Shown: positions 23,440 to 32,389, numbered from the stretch's first letter. The stretch is DNA of 64,000 nt from Sutcliffiella halmapala (GCF_002019665.1 NZ_KV917375.1:3266702-3330701), one strand, 5' to 3'. A program made the numbers and translations. The notes: generated by a model not told the origin, from the letters alone.

Positions 23440-24165
23440 ATGAAAAAAACAAGTGGACGTATTGAGGAAGTAAAATTATATAGTAATGAATTAGAAGAAG
23501 AAATGACGTTAATGGTTTATACACCTGCGAATTATTCGCCACTCTATAAATACAATGTACTCATTGCTCAAGATGGCAAAGACTACTTTACCTTAGGAAG
23601 AATTGGCTCGCTAACCGATGAATTATTAGCCAATAACGAAATCCAAAATACGATTATTATCGGGATACCTTATAAAGATGTTCAAGACCGTAGGAAAAAA
23701 TATCATCCAGAAGGAACGCAGCAAAGTGCCTATATTCGCTTTTTAGCACATGAGCTTACCCCTTTTATTGACCGAGAATATCCAACCTATCAAATGGGAA
23801 TGGGACGTGCATTAATTGGGGATTCTTTAGGAGCAACCGTTTCTTTAATGACTGCACTTTCTTACCCACATACCTTTGGGAAAGTCATTATGCAATCACC
23901 TTATGTAGATGAGTCTGTATTAAATAAAGTAAAGGATTTCGCACAACCATCCTTCCTTTCTCTCTATCATGTTATAGGGACTCAAGAAACTGCTGTGCCA
24001 ACGACAGATGGAAAGAAAAAAGACTTTATTGAACCTAATCGGGCTTTACATTCTTTAATGAAGGAAAAAGATTATTCTGTATTTTATGAGGAGTTCGAAG
24101 GTAATCATACTTGGACTTATTGGCAGCCTGATTTAAGGCAAGCACTAACAAAAATGTTTGCTTAA
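23440..24165 (+). CDS. yjcH: Esterase-like alpha/beta hydrolase (YjcH-like)
   Basis: A 241-residue enterochelin-esterase-type hydrolase: early MVYTPANYSP, nucleophile elbow GDSLGATVSLMTA, and a late His in EGNHTWTYWQPDL. The following genes, a 2H phosphoesterase and a GNAT protein, reproduce the B. subtilis yjcH-yjcG-yjcF neighbourhood, which supports the symbol. Start ATG with AGGAGGTTTATACTAA. True substrate unknown. Confidence 0.75.
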   Translation: MKKTSGRIEEVKLYSNELEEEMTLMVYTPANYSPLYKYNVLIAQDGKDYFTLGRIGSLTDELLANNEIQNTIIIGIPYKDVQDRRKKYHPEGTQQSAYIRFLAHELTPFIDREYPTYQMGMGRALIGDSLGATVSLMTALSYPHTFGKVIMQSPYVDESVLNKVKDFAQPSFLSLYHVIGTQETAVPTTDGKKKDFIEPNRALHSLMKEKDYSVFYEEFEGNHTWTYWQPDLRQALTKMFA

Positions 24166-24282
24166 TTGAGTTGAAATGTTCAGAATTCTTTTCTATCTAT
24201 TTCAGAAAAACTACGATAAAATAAGGAAAAGAATATTTCGCTTTTCTTAAATACAATGAAACTTAAGTAGGAGGGATATTGG

Positions 24283-24804
24283 ATGAAATATGGTATAGCT
24301 ATTTTTCCATCTAAAAAATTACAGGACTTTGCAAATTCTTATCGCAAGCGCTATGACGGTCATTATGCGCTAATACCGCCACATGTCACTTTAAAGAATG
24401 CCTTTGAAATTGATGAAAAAGACATGACAACTGTTACAGATGAGCTTTGTTACATAGCGAAAGAAACAGCTCCTATCCCTTTAAATATCTATAAGGTAAG
24501 TTCCTTTGCCCCAGTAAACAACGTGATTTATTTAAAGGTAGATCCAAATGCAGAATTGCTTTCCTTACATGAAAAGCTACATTCGGGAACTGGATATTTC
24601 AAAGATAATAGTGAATTTTCCTTTGTTCCACATATAACAATCGGCCAGAGACTTTCCGATGATGAGCATTCTGATGTATTAGGCTCATTAAAAATGACGA
24701 ATATCGAGCACGAAGAAATGATTGATCGCTTCCATTTACTTTATCAATTAGAAGATGGTATGTGGACTGTATATGAAACATTTCGTTTTGGAAAGGACTG
24801 CTAA
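24283..24804 (+). CDS. yjcG: 2H phosphoesterase (YjcG-like, 2'-5' RNA ligase family)
   Basis: A 173-residue protein with the two His-x-Thr/Ser motifs of the 2H superfamily: PPHVTLKN near residue 34 and VPHITIGQ near residue 115. 2H proteins hydrolyse cyclic phosphodiester bonds in RNA or nucleotides. RBS AGGAGGGATATTGG. It lies between yjcH- and yjcF-like genes and is separated from the latter by three bases, so translation is probably linked. Confidence 0.8.
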   Translation: MKYGIAIFPSKKLQDFANSYRKRYDGHYALIPPHVTLKNAFEIDEKDMTTVTDELCYIAKETAPIPLNIYKVSSFAPVNNVIYLKVDPNAELLSLHEKLHSGTGYFKDNSEFSFVPHITIGQRLSDDEHSDVLGSLKMTNIEHEEMIDRFHLLYQLEDGMWTVYETFRFGKDC

Positions 24805-24807
24805 GCC

Positions 24808-25233
24808 TTGCACGTACAACTAGTAGAAAAAGAACAGGAACTGCAGGATGCATACACTGTTCGTAAAATAGTTTTTGTAGAAGAACAATTAGTTCCTTTA
24901 GAAGAAGAAATTGATGAATATGAAAATGATGCTGCGCATTTTGTTCTGTATGATCATGACGAAGCAGTTGGAGCTGGGAGGTTCCGAATTCTTGATAACG
25001 TAGGTAAAGTGGAGCGCATTTGTGTCCTTCCTTCCCATCGAACGGCAAAAGGTGCTGGACGACTTATCATGAGCGCGATTGAAGATTATGCAAAAGAACA
25101 AAACGTAACCTCACTAAAGTTGAATGCACAAACGCATGCAGAAGGTTTTTATTCGAAATTAGGTTATCAAACCGTTTCAGATATTTTCATGGACGCTGGT
25201 ATACCACATGTAACCATGACCAAAACCATATAA
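24808..25233 (+). CDS. yjcF: GNAT acetyltransferase (YjcF-like)
   Basis: A 141-residue single GNAT domain. It contains VRKIVFVEEQLVP near the N-terminus, acetyl-CoA loop VLPSHRTAKGAGRLIM and the AEGFYSKLGYQ end typical of YjcF/ElaA-like proteins. The start is TTG at 24808, with AAAGGA inside the end of the previous gene. Substrate unknown. A very strong terminator closes the cluster. Confidence 0.8.
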   Translation: MHVQLVEKEQELQDAYTVRKIVFVEEQLVPLEEEIDEYENDAAHFVLYDHDEAVGAGRFRILDNVGKVERICVLPSHRTAKGAGRLIMSAIEDYAKEQNVTSLKLNAQTHAEGFYSKLGYQTVSDIFMDAGIPHVTMTKTI

Positions 25234-25280
25234 GAGGATGACTCTTTACAGATATTCTGTAAAGAGTCATCCTCTTTTTT
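25232..25280 (+). terminator. Strong terminator after yjcF-like gene
   Basis: A 21-bp perfect stem (starts AAGAGGATGACTC, ends GAGTCATCCTCTT) with a 3-base loop and TTTTTT. Confidence 0.9.
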
Positions 25281-25340
25281 CATATTTCTCCTGAACTTGA
25301 GCAAGCTAAGAAAAGGAAAACAAATGAAGGATGAAGACAA

Positions 25341-26045
25341 TTGATGATGGATTTTGGTAGGATTTCGATTGAATTAATAGTCGGCTTTTTTGCTCTATTT
25401 GTTATAACTAAGTTATTAGGTAAAACACAAATTACACAAATTACACCCTTTGACTTTATTTCTGCACTAGTGTTGGGAGAATTGGTTGGGAACGCTTTAT
25501 ACGATGCGGAGATTGGTGTAGATAAGATTCTCTTTACTTTGGCTTTATGGGGTGTGCTCATCTATTTACTTGAGATGATCACACAAAAGTGGGGACGTAC
25601 ACGAGTATACCTAGAAGGTCGACCTGCCATCGTCATACATAAAGGTGGTATTAATAAAGAAGAACTTAAAAAAGCGAAACTTGATATCGATCAGCTTCGC
25701 CATTTACTTCGCTCTAAAGGGGCATTTTCCTTAAAAGAAGTAGAATATGCTATTTTAGAAACAGATGGTACTGTCAGTGTTCTAAAGAAGTATGGCTATG
25801 AAACCCCCATTAATCAAGATCTTAATCTTACACCGAAAAAAGTGAACCTCCCCGTCCCTGTAATTTCGGATGGTAGGATACTTTCGGAGAATCTAATGGA
25901 GCAAAACTTAACTGAACAATGGCTGTTATTAGAGATTAAAAAACTCGGGTATCACTCTCCACGTGACCTAGTTTTTGCCGAGTGGGAAGAAGGGGAGCCA
26001 CTTTATGTTATACCTTATTTAGAAGAAGATACTACTAATAATTGA
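25341..26045 (+). CDS. DUF421 family membrane protein (YetF/YrbG type)
   Basis: A 234-residue protein: three N-terminal helices (LIVGFFALFVITKLLG; FISALVLGELVGN; ILFTLALWGVLIYLL) and a cytoplasmic DUF421 domain with RPAIVIHKGGI, LRSKGAFSLKEVEYAILETDG and LVFAEW. Start is either TTG 25341 (better spacing to AAGGA) or ATG 25344/25347. DUF421 proteins are common in spore-formers, in some cases within spoVA-type operons; the second one in this window (32668-33528) is such a case. Its 3' end overlaps the convergent MBL gene by 31 bp. Confidence 0.8.
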   Translation: MMMDFGRISIELIVGFFALFVITKLLGKTQITQITPFDFISALVLGELVGNALYDAEIGVDKILFTLALWGVLIYLLEMITQKWGRTRVYLEGRPAIVIHKGGINKEELKKAKLDIDQLRHLLRSKGAFSLKEVEYAILETDGTVSVLKKYGYETPINQDLNLTPKKVNLPVPVISDGRILSENLMEQNLTEQWLLLEIKKLGYHSPRDLVFAEWEEGEPLYVIPYLEEDTTNN

Positions 26046-26923
26046 TTTTGTTCCACTACAAAACATACTTGGTTTTGTTTCATTAACTTAGTAAGATAAG
26101 CAGTTACTGCCGTTCGAAAAAGCATGAAGGACGGTGCATTTTTTATTTGGATGCCTTTACTTAAACAAGCAATAGTTACTAGTTTTTCTAAAGCTATTCC
26201 ATCAGGATTTGCTTTTACTTGTTCATGAATGAAATGCTCGATTTCTTTATGTACATCTAGATTTTTCTCGACGGTTTGAACATATGCCTCTTCATAGCTT
26301 CCGTGACCTGGAACCGCTCCTTTGCATGGAAGCTTTGTCAGTTTTTCTAAAGTTTCTATCGTTTGTGCTGCATCGACAATGAAAGGAATCCCGTGTTTTT
26401 CTAGTGCCTCTATTCCAAAGTAACCATCTGTGGCAAAAAGGATATCATCAAATATGACACCAAATTGATTGTAGCTGTGTCCAGGCAAAGCTATCGTTTG
26501 AAAAACAGTGTTACCTATTCGTACTACGCCTTCTTTTTGCAACACAGAGTCAATCCTGACAGGTTTCCCTTCTAAAAATTTATTTCTCCATTCAGCAATT
26601 GGATGGACTCCATGAAATAAATAAAGTGGCTCTATCATTGGATTTTGTAGAATAGCTGCTTCAAATTCAGGTGCAAATGTATAAACATCCTGTTTCTCCT
26701 GAAGATACGCTGCACCGCCATAATGATCTGCATGAGCATGAGTAATAAACAAATGAGATATCGGTAAGCTTTGCTCTTTCAATTGCTTGATTACTTTTTT
26801 CATAGCTTGATCATCCAAACCAGCATCAATGAGCATGCCTTCTTCAGACGACAGCCTTAGATAGCCGATATTTACTGAACCATGAAAATAACTAACCTTT
26901 TCGGTTATCTTTTTTAATTCCAC
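26015..26923 (-). CDS. MBL-fold metallo-hydrolase
   Basis: A 302-residue beta-lactamase-fold hydrolase with the zinc motif THAHADHYGGAAYL near residue 60, LPGHSYNQFG, ATDGYFG and a late PGHGSYEEAY. The N-terminal half is the catalytic fold; the last ~90 residues are a helical domain. GTG at 26923 is chosen because AAGGAA is nine bases upstream; an earlier GTG at 26932 touches that site. Substrate unknown (glyoxalase II-like or thioesterase). Confidence 0.75.
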   Translation of the reverse strand: MELKKITEKVSYFHGSVNIGYLRLSSEEGMLIDAGLDDQAMKKVIKQLKEQSLPISHLFITHAHADHYGGAAYLQEKQDVYTFAPEFEAAILQNPMIEPLYLFHGVHPIAEWRNKFLEGKPVRIDSVLQKEGVVRIGNTVFQTIALPGHSYNQFGVIFDDILFATDGYFGIEALEKHGIPFIVDAAQTIETLEKLTKLPCKGAVPGHGSYEEAYVQTVEKNLDVHKEIEHFIHEQVKANPDGIALEKLVTIACLSKGIQIKNAPSFMLFRTAVTAYLTKLMKQNQVCFVVEQNQLLVVSSSK

Positions 26924-26949
26924 TTCTAGCACTTCCTTTTTTCCTACTA

Positions 26950-27213
26950 CTATACTAATTCGTTCACAAAACGCCCTTTTCCTGTTATATCTGCAAGCAA
27001 ATGTGCAGGTATCGTTCCACGCTTCTCTTCATTTTGCTTCTTCACTATGATGGACGGATTATTTTTCTGGATTTCTGACCACGAATTTTGAGAATCAATG
27101 CGATAAAAGCTTGGTCTGTTTATAGGATTTAGCTTAATATATTCTTTGCTTACAGCAGTTCTGTTTGCATACTGTGTATATGCATCCATTTGGATAGGTA
27201 ATACATAGCCCAT
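26950..27213 (-). CDS. Hypothetical 87-residue protein
   Basis: Starts with ATG 27213 behind GGGAGG with 8-base spacing; two earlier in-frame ATG codons lack a better site. It begins MGYVLPIQMDAYTQYANRT and ends PAHLLADITGKGRFVNELV; it is soluble and basic in the centre. Small proteins with this N-terminus occur next to yjcD-like helicases in Bacillus, I believe, but I cannot give a family. It is divergent from the helicase gene and 26 bp upstream of the MBL gene. Confidence 0.5.
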   Translation of the reverse strand: MGYVLPIQMDAYTQYANRTAVSKEYIKLNPINRPSFYRIDSQNSWSEIQKNNPSIIVKKQNEEKRGTIPAHLLADITGKGRFVNELV

Positions 27214-27340
27214 ACTATTCGCCTCCCTATTCATAATTTCCCTCTTTTTCAAGATACAAACTTAGCAATGCCTCATGTTTTCTCTCTATCATATGTGTTA
27301 CTATGAAAAGGATTGACTGTAAAAAGGAGTTACATATCTT

Positions 27341-29632
27341 ATGAAGTCTGCAATTTGGAATGACCGACCGATACAATTAGAAAAAATGACGCGCGAACGC
27401 TACCAAGAATTATATGAAGCCGGGATAAAAGGAGCACTTGTTTGCTCTGTATGTGGAACCAATGTAAAGCTTTATCTTGGATTGCGGAAAGAGCCTCACT
27501 TTTATCATACAAATAACATGGAACCTCATTCTATACCGGAGGATGAGCAATCGGAATCGCCTTCTCCTCAACCTCAAGAGGAGTTTGTGGAACGCAATGG
27601 GTTTCGAATGCCGAAGTCTAGATCCATCATTTCCGATTCAAAAACAATGAAACAAGAGAAATGGAAAACACCAAAGCTGCTATCACATCTTCCAATCTTT
27701 ATAAAAGAAAATTCGGAATCCTCTCCTTCTTTAGGTGGGTTTTTCCAACGCTTACAGGAAAAAAATATTTTTCTAGATACTGCCCAACAAAAAGCTGTGA
27801 CGTCTATTGAGGGTCCTTTACTTGTGCTAGCTGGCGCTGGAAGCGGGAAAACACGAGTATTGACAACTAGAGTAGCTTACATGGTACATGAGCAACGAAT
27901 TGATCCTCGCTCCATTATGCTCATTACTTTTACTGCGAAAGCAGCGAATGAAATGAAAGAAAGGTTACAACTATACGAGGAGCAACATTCACGTGTATTT
28001 TCTTCTCTAGTTACTGGCACCTTTCATAGTATCTATTACAAAATTCTCGCGCACCACCATTCTTCACGTTGGAATGGGAATAACTTATTGAAATGGGACT
28101 GGCAGAAAGAGCAATTTCTAAAACAAGCCGGCCGGAAAATTGGGCTAGATGAAAAAGATTTCCCATTTGATCAGGCCATACAGCAAATTGGGTATTGGAA
28201 GAACAATATGCAGACGCCAAAAATGGTTATTCCAAGTAACAAGCTGGAGGAACAATTCCACTCACTTTACCAGGATTACGAAGATTGGAAAAAAGAGAAG
28301 CAAGTGTTTGACTTTGACGATATGCTCATCGGATGCTATGAGCTTTTATTAGAAAATCCTACGCTTCTCGGAAAATATCAAGAACGCTTTCAGTATTTTT
28401 TAATTGATGAATTCCAAGATATAAATAAGGTCCAGTATGAGACGATTAAACTGCTTGCACGTGATGGAAATGTTTGTGCCGTTGGAGATGATGATCAATC
28501 CATTTATGCTTTTCGCGGTAGCAATCCCAATTTCATCCTGAATTATCATTTAGATTTTCCAGAAACAAAGGTTGTTACGCTTGCCCAAAACTATCGATCT
28601 TGTCATAGTATTGTTGCTGCTTCTAATATGGTTATTCAAAAGAATATGAGCCGAAAGCAAAAGAAAATGGTTGCCCAATATGACAATCAAGCGTGGCCAG
28701 TCCTTTTCTTTCCATATGATGAGGAGGAAGAAGCAACCATCATCGTGCAGGATATGAAAGAACAAATTGAAAATGGCACACCACCAAAGGATTTTGCTAT
28801 CCTCTATCGCACGCATAGTGCAGCGAGGGCAGTTTTCGAACGTCTTTCTCAGTCAGGCTTACCATTTACGCTTGACCAAGACTATGAAAGCTTCTACAAA
28901 CGTCGAATTGTTAAAGGGATCCTTGGTTTTTTACGCTTAAGTAAAGATCCTAATGACGTCCAAGCATTATCTGATATTTTACCTGCCTTGTTTTTAAAGC
29001 AATCCAGCTTACAAGATGCCAAAGCAACTAGTATCTTAGAGGATTGCAGTTTAGTGAAAGCATTAAGCAAGCTAAGTAATTTACAGCCCTTTCAGCTTAA
29101 GAAAATAAAAAGAATTATTCCATTATTCTCCACATTAAAGACTGTCACTCCCGCTGTTGCGTTAGAAATGATTGATAAAGACATGGGGTTTGACGATTAT
29201 ATTAAGAAACGTGGCAACGAAGGAAATGCGCTTGAGAAAGGATCCGATGATATACGCGACTTAAAGGTGGTCGCCAAGAAATTCAATTCCACCTCCTCCT
29301 TTTTGGAGCATGTAGATGACATGATTGCCAAAACAGAAGAAATGAAAAAGCTAAGCAAAAAATACACGAATGCCATCCAGCTCTCCACTATTCATCGATC
29401 GAAGGGATTAGAATATACACAAGTATATTTATTAAGCGCGGTGGACGGCAGTTTGCCTCACGACTTCTCATTAGAGGCATTTCGTAATGGCGAACAAAAT
29501 GCTCTGGAAGAAGAGCGTCGCCTACTCTATGTCGCGATGACACGAGCAAAGGAATCTCTCTATGTTTCCATTCCAGAAAACAGGCGTGGAAAAAAAGCAT
29601 ATATGTCCAGGTTTATTAAAGATATTCTATAA
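27341..29632 (+). CDS. yjcD: UvrD/PcrA-type superfamily 1 DNA helicase (YjcD-like)
   Basis: A 763-residue SF1 helicase. The first ~140 residues are an accessory region with a CSVCG pair and a following HFYH that may bind zinc. The motor then shows Walker A LAGAGSGKTRVLTTR (residues about 163-177), motif Ia TFTAKAANEM, DEFQD (Walker B), GDDDQSIYAFRG (motif III), and motifs V/VI LSTIHRSKGLEY and RRLLYVAMTRAKE. Length and N-terminal extension match B. subtilis YjcD, and the locus also holds spoVIF, yjcZ and yjcFGH relatives. Role in DNA repair is inferred from the family. Confidence 0.85.
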   Translation: MKSAIWNDRPIQLEKMTRERYQELYEAGIKGALVCSVCGTNVKLYLGLRKEPHFYHTNNMEPHSIPEDEQSESPSPQPQEEFVERNGFRMPKSRSIISDSKTMKQEKWKTPKLLSHLPIFIKENSESSPSLGGFFQRLQEKNIFLDTAQQKAVTSIEGPLLVLAGAGSGKTRVLTTRVAYMVHEQRIDPRSIMLITFTAKAANEMKERLQLYEEQHSRVFSSLVTGTFHSIYYKILAHHHSSRWNGNNLLKWDWQKEQFLKQAGRKIGLDEKDFPFDQAIQQIGYWKNNMQTPKMVIPSNKLEEQFHSLYQDYEDWKKEKQVFDFDDMLIGCYELLLENPTLLGKYQERFQYFLIDEFQDINKVQYETIKLLARDGNVCAVGDDDQSIYAFRGSNPNFILNYHLDFPETKVVTLAQNYRSCHSIVAASNMVIQKNMSRKQKKMVAQYDNQAWPVLFFPYDEEEEATIIVQDMKEQIENGTPPKDFAILYRTHSAARAVFERLSQSGLPFTLDQDYESFYKRRIVKGILGFLRLSKDPNDVQALSDILPALFLKQSSLQDAKATSILEDCSLVKALSKLSNLQPFQLKKIKRIIPLFSTLKTVTPAVALEMIDKDMGFDDYIKKRGNEGNALEKGSDDIRDLKVVAKKFNSTSSFLEHVDDMIAKTEEMKKLSKKYTNAIQLSTIHRSKGLEYTQVYLLSAVDGSLPHDFSLEAFRNGEQNALEEERRLLYVAMTRAKESLYVSIPENRRGKKAYMSRFIKDIL

Positions 29633-29949
29633 CTATACAACCAATTCCTTCTTTACACTGTTTAATAACGTTCTTTATACTCTTCATCCCCTTTTCAATA
29701 AAAGGGGATGAAATACTAATCTACCTTCCTTAATTCACCATTATGTAGGTTGTTTCGAGTGAAATAATCTTTTAATCGAAACAACTTTTAACTAGAACTA
29801 TTCTCTATTACAGTCCTTACCATACACCACAAACCTTTCCCTACTAAGATGATACGAGTTAGTAAGAAAGCATTGTCCTTTTAAGACATTATTGAAACGA
29901 AATAACCGCCGCAATTTCAAAGTATGCAGTATACGAGTATCTATCAACT
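29633..29949. other. Intergenic stretch with one terminator
   Basis: Contains a strong hairpin TTCATCCCCTTTT/AAAAGGGGATGAA (29683-29712) that ends the helicase transcript. Nothing else is recognised up to the convergent collagen-like gene. Confidence 0.6.
29683..29712 (+). terminator. Hairpin terminator after the helicase gene
   Basis: 13-bp perfect stem TTCATCCCCTTTT/AAAAGGGGATGAA with a 4-base loop. Confidence 0.75.
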
Positions 29950-30975
29950 TCAAGTAATAGGACCAACTATAAAATTCGCTATTCTATCTATTGCTTCTTG
30001 TACAGTAGTTGGTAAAGGTGTAGTCCAATCCGCTGGATTACCTGGAGTATATCCCAAAGCATCAGCTTCATTAATACGAGTTAATACAATACCCCCTGAG
30101 ATACTTGTATTTATTGGAATACTATTAACCGTAGCACTAATAGTACTCAAAGGGCTTCCTGTAGCAGTAAGAGCTCCACCAATCGAAAAACCATGAAGAG
30201 TAGTGATAATCGCTGGATGACCCGGAGTTTGAGTAATAACTACTGATCCATCTGTCCCTCCTCCTATTCCCTGTAAACGTGCAGCAGTAAAAGGACTTGA
30301 ATTTACTGTTATTACCCCTGCATTAATAAAATCTGTATTGGGTAGTATCATATTTATCCCATTTTGAGTGTATCCTGCAAAAAATATGGAGTCTTGAATT
30401 ATTACTTGATTAATAGGATGAAATGCTGTAAATACAGGAGTAAAGTTCGATCTCATATTCATAAAATACAATTTACCTTCAACACTAGATTGCACTGTAA
30501 AATCAAAGACAACATTACTAGCAACTATAGCTAAGTTTTGAAATCCAGAACGATGATCTCCAGAAGACGCCCATGATGGATCATTAATATTAATAAAGCT
30601 CCCACTATCTCCTATTCTCGTAGTAACTGGATCCGTCCCATCAATCACTACGTTCGCTTTCAAACTAAAGCTCTCCACAAAATTTCCTGGTCCTACTTTC
30701 ATCGAATATCTTTTTGTTGGACTAGCATCATTAATTGCTATCATTCCCCTTGGAATGGTAGCAAAAGGGTTAGCAATTGTTCCATCTCCAGTAACGTCAT
30801 TACCACCTTTACTCACATATACTGTTTGAGAACTAACTGGTGATGGTGGGGTAAACCCCGGACCTGGTGGACCTTGTGGGCCTTGTGGACCTCTTGGGCC
30901 TTGGATTAGACAACAACAGGGATTAGAACAACACCTCGAGCACCTATTAATATTACTTTTTTTATAAAACGACAA
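29950..30975 (-). CDS. Collagen-like protein with beta-helix C-terminal region (spore surface type)
   Basis: A 341-residue protein. A Cys-rich basic head (RCSRCCSNPCCCLIQ) leads to a short collagen tract GPRGPQGPQGPPGPG. A ~290-residue beta-rich part follows that looks like a right-handed beta-helix (YVSKGGNDVTGDGTIANPFA; repeated short I/V strands; FQNLAIVASNVVFDF; VIIQDSIFFAG), ending in PTTVQEAIDRIANFI. The 'YVSKGGNDV.GDGT..NPF.TI' block is the start of pectate-lyase-like folds. Short collagen plus Cys-rich head suggests an exosporium/spore coat filament protein. TTG start 30975 with AAAGGAG. An inverted repeat TCTAATATA/TATATTAGA (30991-31015) sits in the leader. Confidence 0.7.
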   Translation of the reverse strand: MSFYKKSNINRCSRCCSNPCCCLIQGPRGPQGPQGPPGPGFTPPSPVSSQTVYVSKGGNDVTGDGTIANPFATIPRGMIAINDASPTKRYSMKVGPGNFVESFSLKANVVIDGTDPVTTRIGDSGSFININDPSWASSGDHRSGFQNLAIVASNVVFDFTVQSSVEGKLYFMNMRSNFTPVFTAFHPINQVIIQDSIFFAGYTQNGINMILPNTDFINAGVITVNSSPFTAARLQGIGGGTDGSVVITQTPGHPAIITTLHGFSIGGALTATGSPLSTISATVNSIPINTSISGGIVLTRINEADALGYTPGNPADWTTPLPTTVQEAIDRIANFIVGPIT

Positions 30976-31324
30976 AATGGATTACTCCTTTCTAATATAA
31001 TATTAATATATTAGAAAAAAATATATTTGCTTGTATACTTATCTATTTCTTCTTTGAATAAGCAAATCATTTCAACTATGACCATACCAAATTCTCTAGA
31101 AAGAAAACCAGCTTCCTAAAAAGAGGTGTAATACAATTGTAAATGGTTTTTGAAAAAAAACGAACATTTAATCTGTGCCCAACAGTAAAAAGCAAAATAC
31201 TATAGAGCAAAATGGTTGGTTTTTTGCACTAAAACGTTTATAGGAAATGCATCCGGGTATATAGCTCTTAAAAGGAATTAATAATAATCAATCAAACCGA
31301 GTGAAGAAGGAGTGCCAAACTACT
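30976..31324. other. Intergenic region between divergent collagen-like and Sda-like genes
   Basis: About 350 bp. Contains the inverted repeat at 30991-31015 and the RBS of the Sda-like gene (AAGGAG near 31306). No further gene or clear DnaA boxes were found. Confidence 0.5.
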
Positions 31325-31501
31325 ATGCAGAAGCTAAAATCGACATCTTCTCTTAAAAAGTTAAAAGATGAATCCTTAAAATTCGCATATGAGCAAGCAA
31401 AAATCCAACACTTAGACCCCTACTTCATACAACTACTAGAGAAAGAGATGAAAAAAAGAAACATCTCGCGATTAGCTAAATTTCAGAGAATAATTAATTA
31501 A
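31325..31501 (+). CDS. sda: Sda-like sporulation checkpoint peptide
   Basis: A 58-residue helical hairpin protein. The core LKDESLKFAYEQAKIQHLD followed by PYFIQLLEKEMKKRNI follows the Sda pattern (L.DE.L...Y..A....L...FI.L...E...R). Sda binds KinA and blocks the phosphorelay when replication is perturbed. B. subtilis Sda is about 46-52 residues; this one has a slightly longer, basic N-terminus and C-terminus. ATG 31325 is used, with AAGGAG about 12 bases upstream; an in-frame GTG at 31301 lies before that site. Confidence 0.6.
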   Translation: MQKLKSTSSLKKLKDESLKFAYEQAKIQHLDPYFIQLLEKEMKKRNISRLAKFQRIIN

Positions 31502-31540
31502 TTGTTATGATTACATAATGCCTATTTCCTCATGCAAAAG

Positions 31541-31587
31541 AAAAAATATCTGTCACCCTCCAAAAAAGAAGGTGACAGATATTTTTT
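31541..31587. terminator. Bidirectional terminator
   Basis: 17-bp stem (AAAAAATATCTGTCACC / GGTGACAGATATTTTTT) between the convergent Sda-like and spoVIF genes. Confidence 0.9.
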
Positions 31588-31596
31588 CTTACTTGC

Positions 31597-31857
31597 TTAT
31601 TTTTTCTTTTCATTTAACATTTTAGAAATAGTCCCCATATCAACAGGTTTGTTTCCATTGATCAATGTATGAACAATCTTATCTTCTAATTCCTTAGGAA
31701 CCTTCTTGTTCGCCAACGTAGCCACCTTACTCACTAAATTACGCACTGTTTGTTCATCTTTAAAATTTGCATTTTGCATCGAATTCGCTAATTCAAATAC
31801 ATCCTTCATATTAACGCCAGTTTTCTTCTCTATGCCTTTAAATAAATTATTTTCCAC
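31597..31857 (-). CDS. spoVIF: Stage VI sporulation protein F (SpoVIF)
   Basis: An 86-residue protein with the SpoVIF pattern: FKGIEKKTGVNMKDVFELANSMQ, DEQTVRNLVSKVATLANK, VPKELEDKIVHTLING. It is required for assembly of some spore coat proteins and controls GerE-dependent proteins in B. subtilis. GTG 31857 is preferred over TTG 31860 by spacing to GGAGGA. A sigma-K-like promoter lies upstream. The neighbouring YjcZ and YjcD genes support the assignment. Confidence 0.85.
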   Translation of the reverse strand: MENNLFKGIEKKTGVNMKDVFELANSMQNANFKDEQTVRNLVSKVATLANKKVPKELEDKIVHTLINGNKPVDMGTISKMLNEKKK

Positions 31858-31883
31858 CAAACATCCTCCTCTCGGATATACCT

Positions 31884-31911
31884 CATTGTATGTGCCTTTG
31901 CCTAGGAATGT
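31884..31911 (-). promoter_or_regulatory. Sigma-K-like promoter of spoVIF
   Basis: On the minus strand AC - 17 bases - CATACAATG, one mismatch from CATANNNTA, about 27 bases upstream of the start. Confidence 0.5.
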
Positions 31912-31981
31912 TACTCAAAAAGGTCCACTAACGAGTTTCTGAAAACCTGATTTATCGACTGTTTTTATTAGATAAAAACAG

Positions 31982-32008
31982 AAAAGCACGGAATACCGCA
32001 CTTTTCTT
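31982..32008 (-). terminator. Probable terminator of the YjcZ gene
   Basis: AAAAG-CGG / CCG-CTTTT imperfect stem (31982-32005), about 20 bases after the stop on the minus strand. Confidence 0.5.
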
Positions 32009-32026
32009 CTTTTCATTCAGTTGGTA

Positions 32027-32182
32027 TTAATAGAATTTAGAAGCACCAACGATAATTAACAGAATGAATAACACGACAATTAACACGAATGTGCCACCGT
32101 AACCGCCACCGCCACCACAGCCATAACCGTAGCCAGGATAACCAGCTCCACCAACACCAGGATAGCCACCATAGTAACCCAT
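32027..32182 (-). CDS. yjcZ: YjcZ family sporulation protein, 51 aa
   Basis: A tiny protein with a Gly/Tyr-rich head (MGYYGGYPGVGGAGYPGYGY, then CGGGGGYGGT) and a C-terminal membrane helix FVLIVVLFILLIIVGASKFY, which is the hallmark of the YjcZ/YrzR small sporulation protein family. The RBS AAGGAGGTGCGAGATT is excellent and a sigma-K promoter matches upstream, so it is probably made late in the mother cell. Function unknown; family members associate with spore coat or membranes. Confidence 0.9.
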   Translation of the reverse strand: MGYYGGYPGVGGAGYPGYGYGCGGGGGYGGTFVLIVVLFILLIIVGASKFY

Positions 32183-32214
32183 AATCTCGCACCTCCTTAA
32201 TGAAGATTCCCTAT

Positions 32215-32241
32215 TACTATATGTCTATATTTCCAAAGGGT
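32215..32241 (-). promoter_or_regulatory. Sigma-K promoter of the YjcZ gene
   Basis: AC - 16 bases - CATATAGTA on the minus strand, full match to AC-N16/17-CATANNNTA, about 33 bases upstream of the start. Confidence 0.65.
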
Positions 32242-32329
32242 ATGGGCTAATTTACAGGGTATGTACAGAATTATTAGTTGATTTTATCAAGATGAATCCT
32301 TTGAGTTGAAGTTCACGGTATCCGGTACA

Positions 32330-32389
32330 AATAAAGAAGCCGCTGAAATCCAAGGATCTGTCACTTGGATTTCAGCGGCTTCTTTATTC
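32330..32389. terminator. Very long perfect hairpin, terminator of the 78-aa gene
   Basis: A 25-bp perfect stem (32330-32354 with 32364-32388; core AAGCCGCTGAAATCC) and a 9-base loop. It covers the stop codon of the 32384-32620 gene. Confidence 0.85.
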
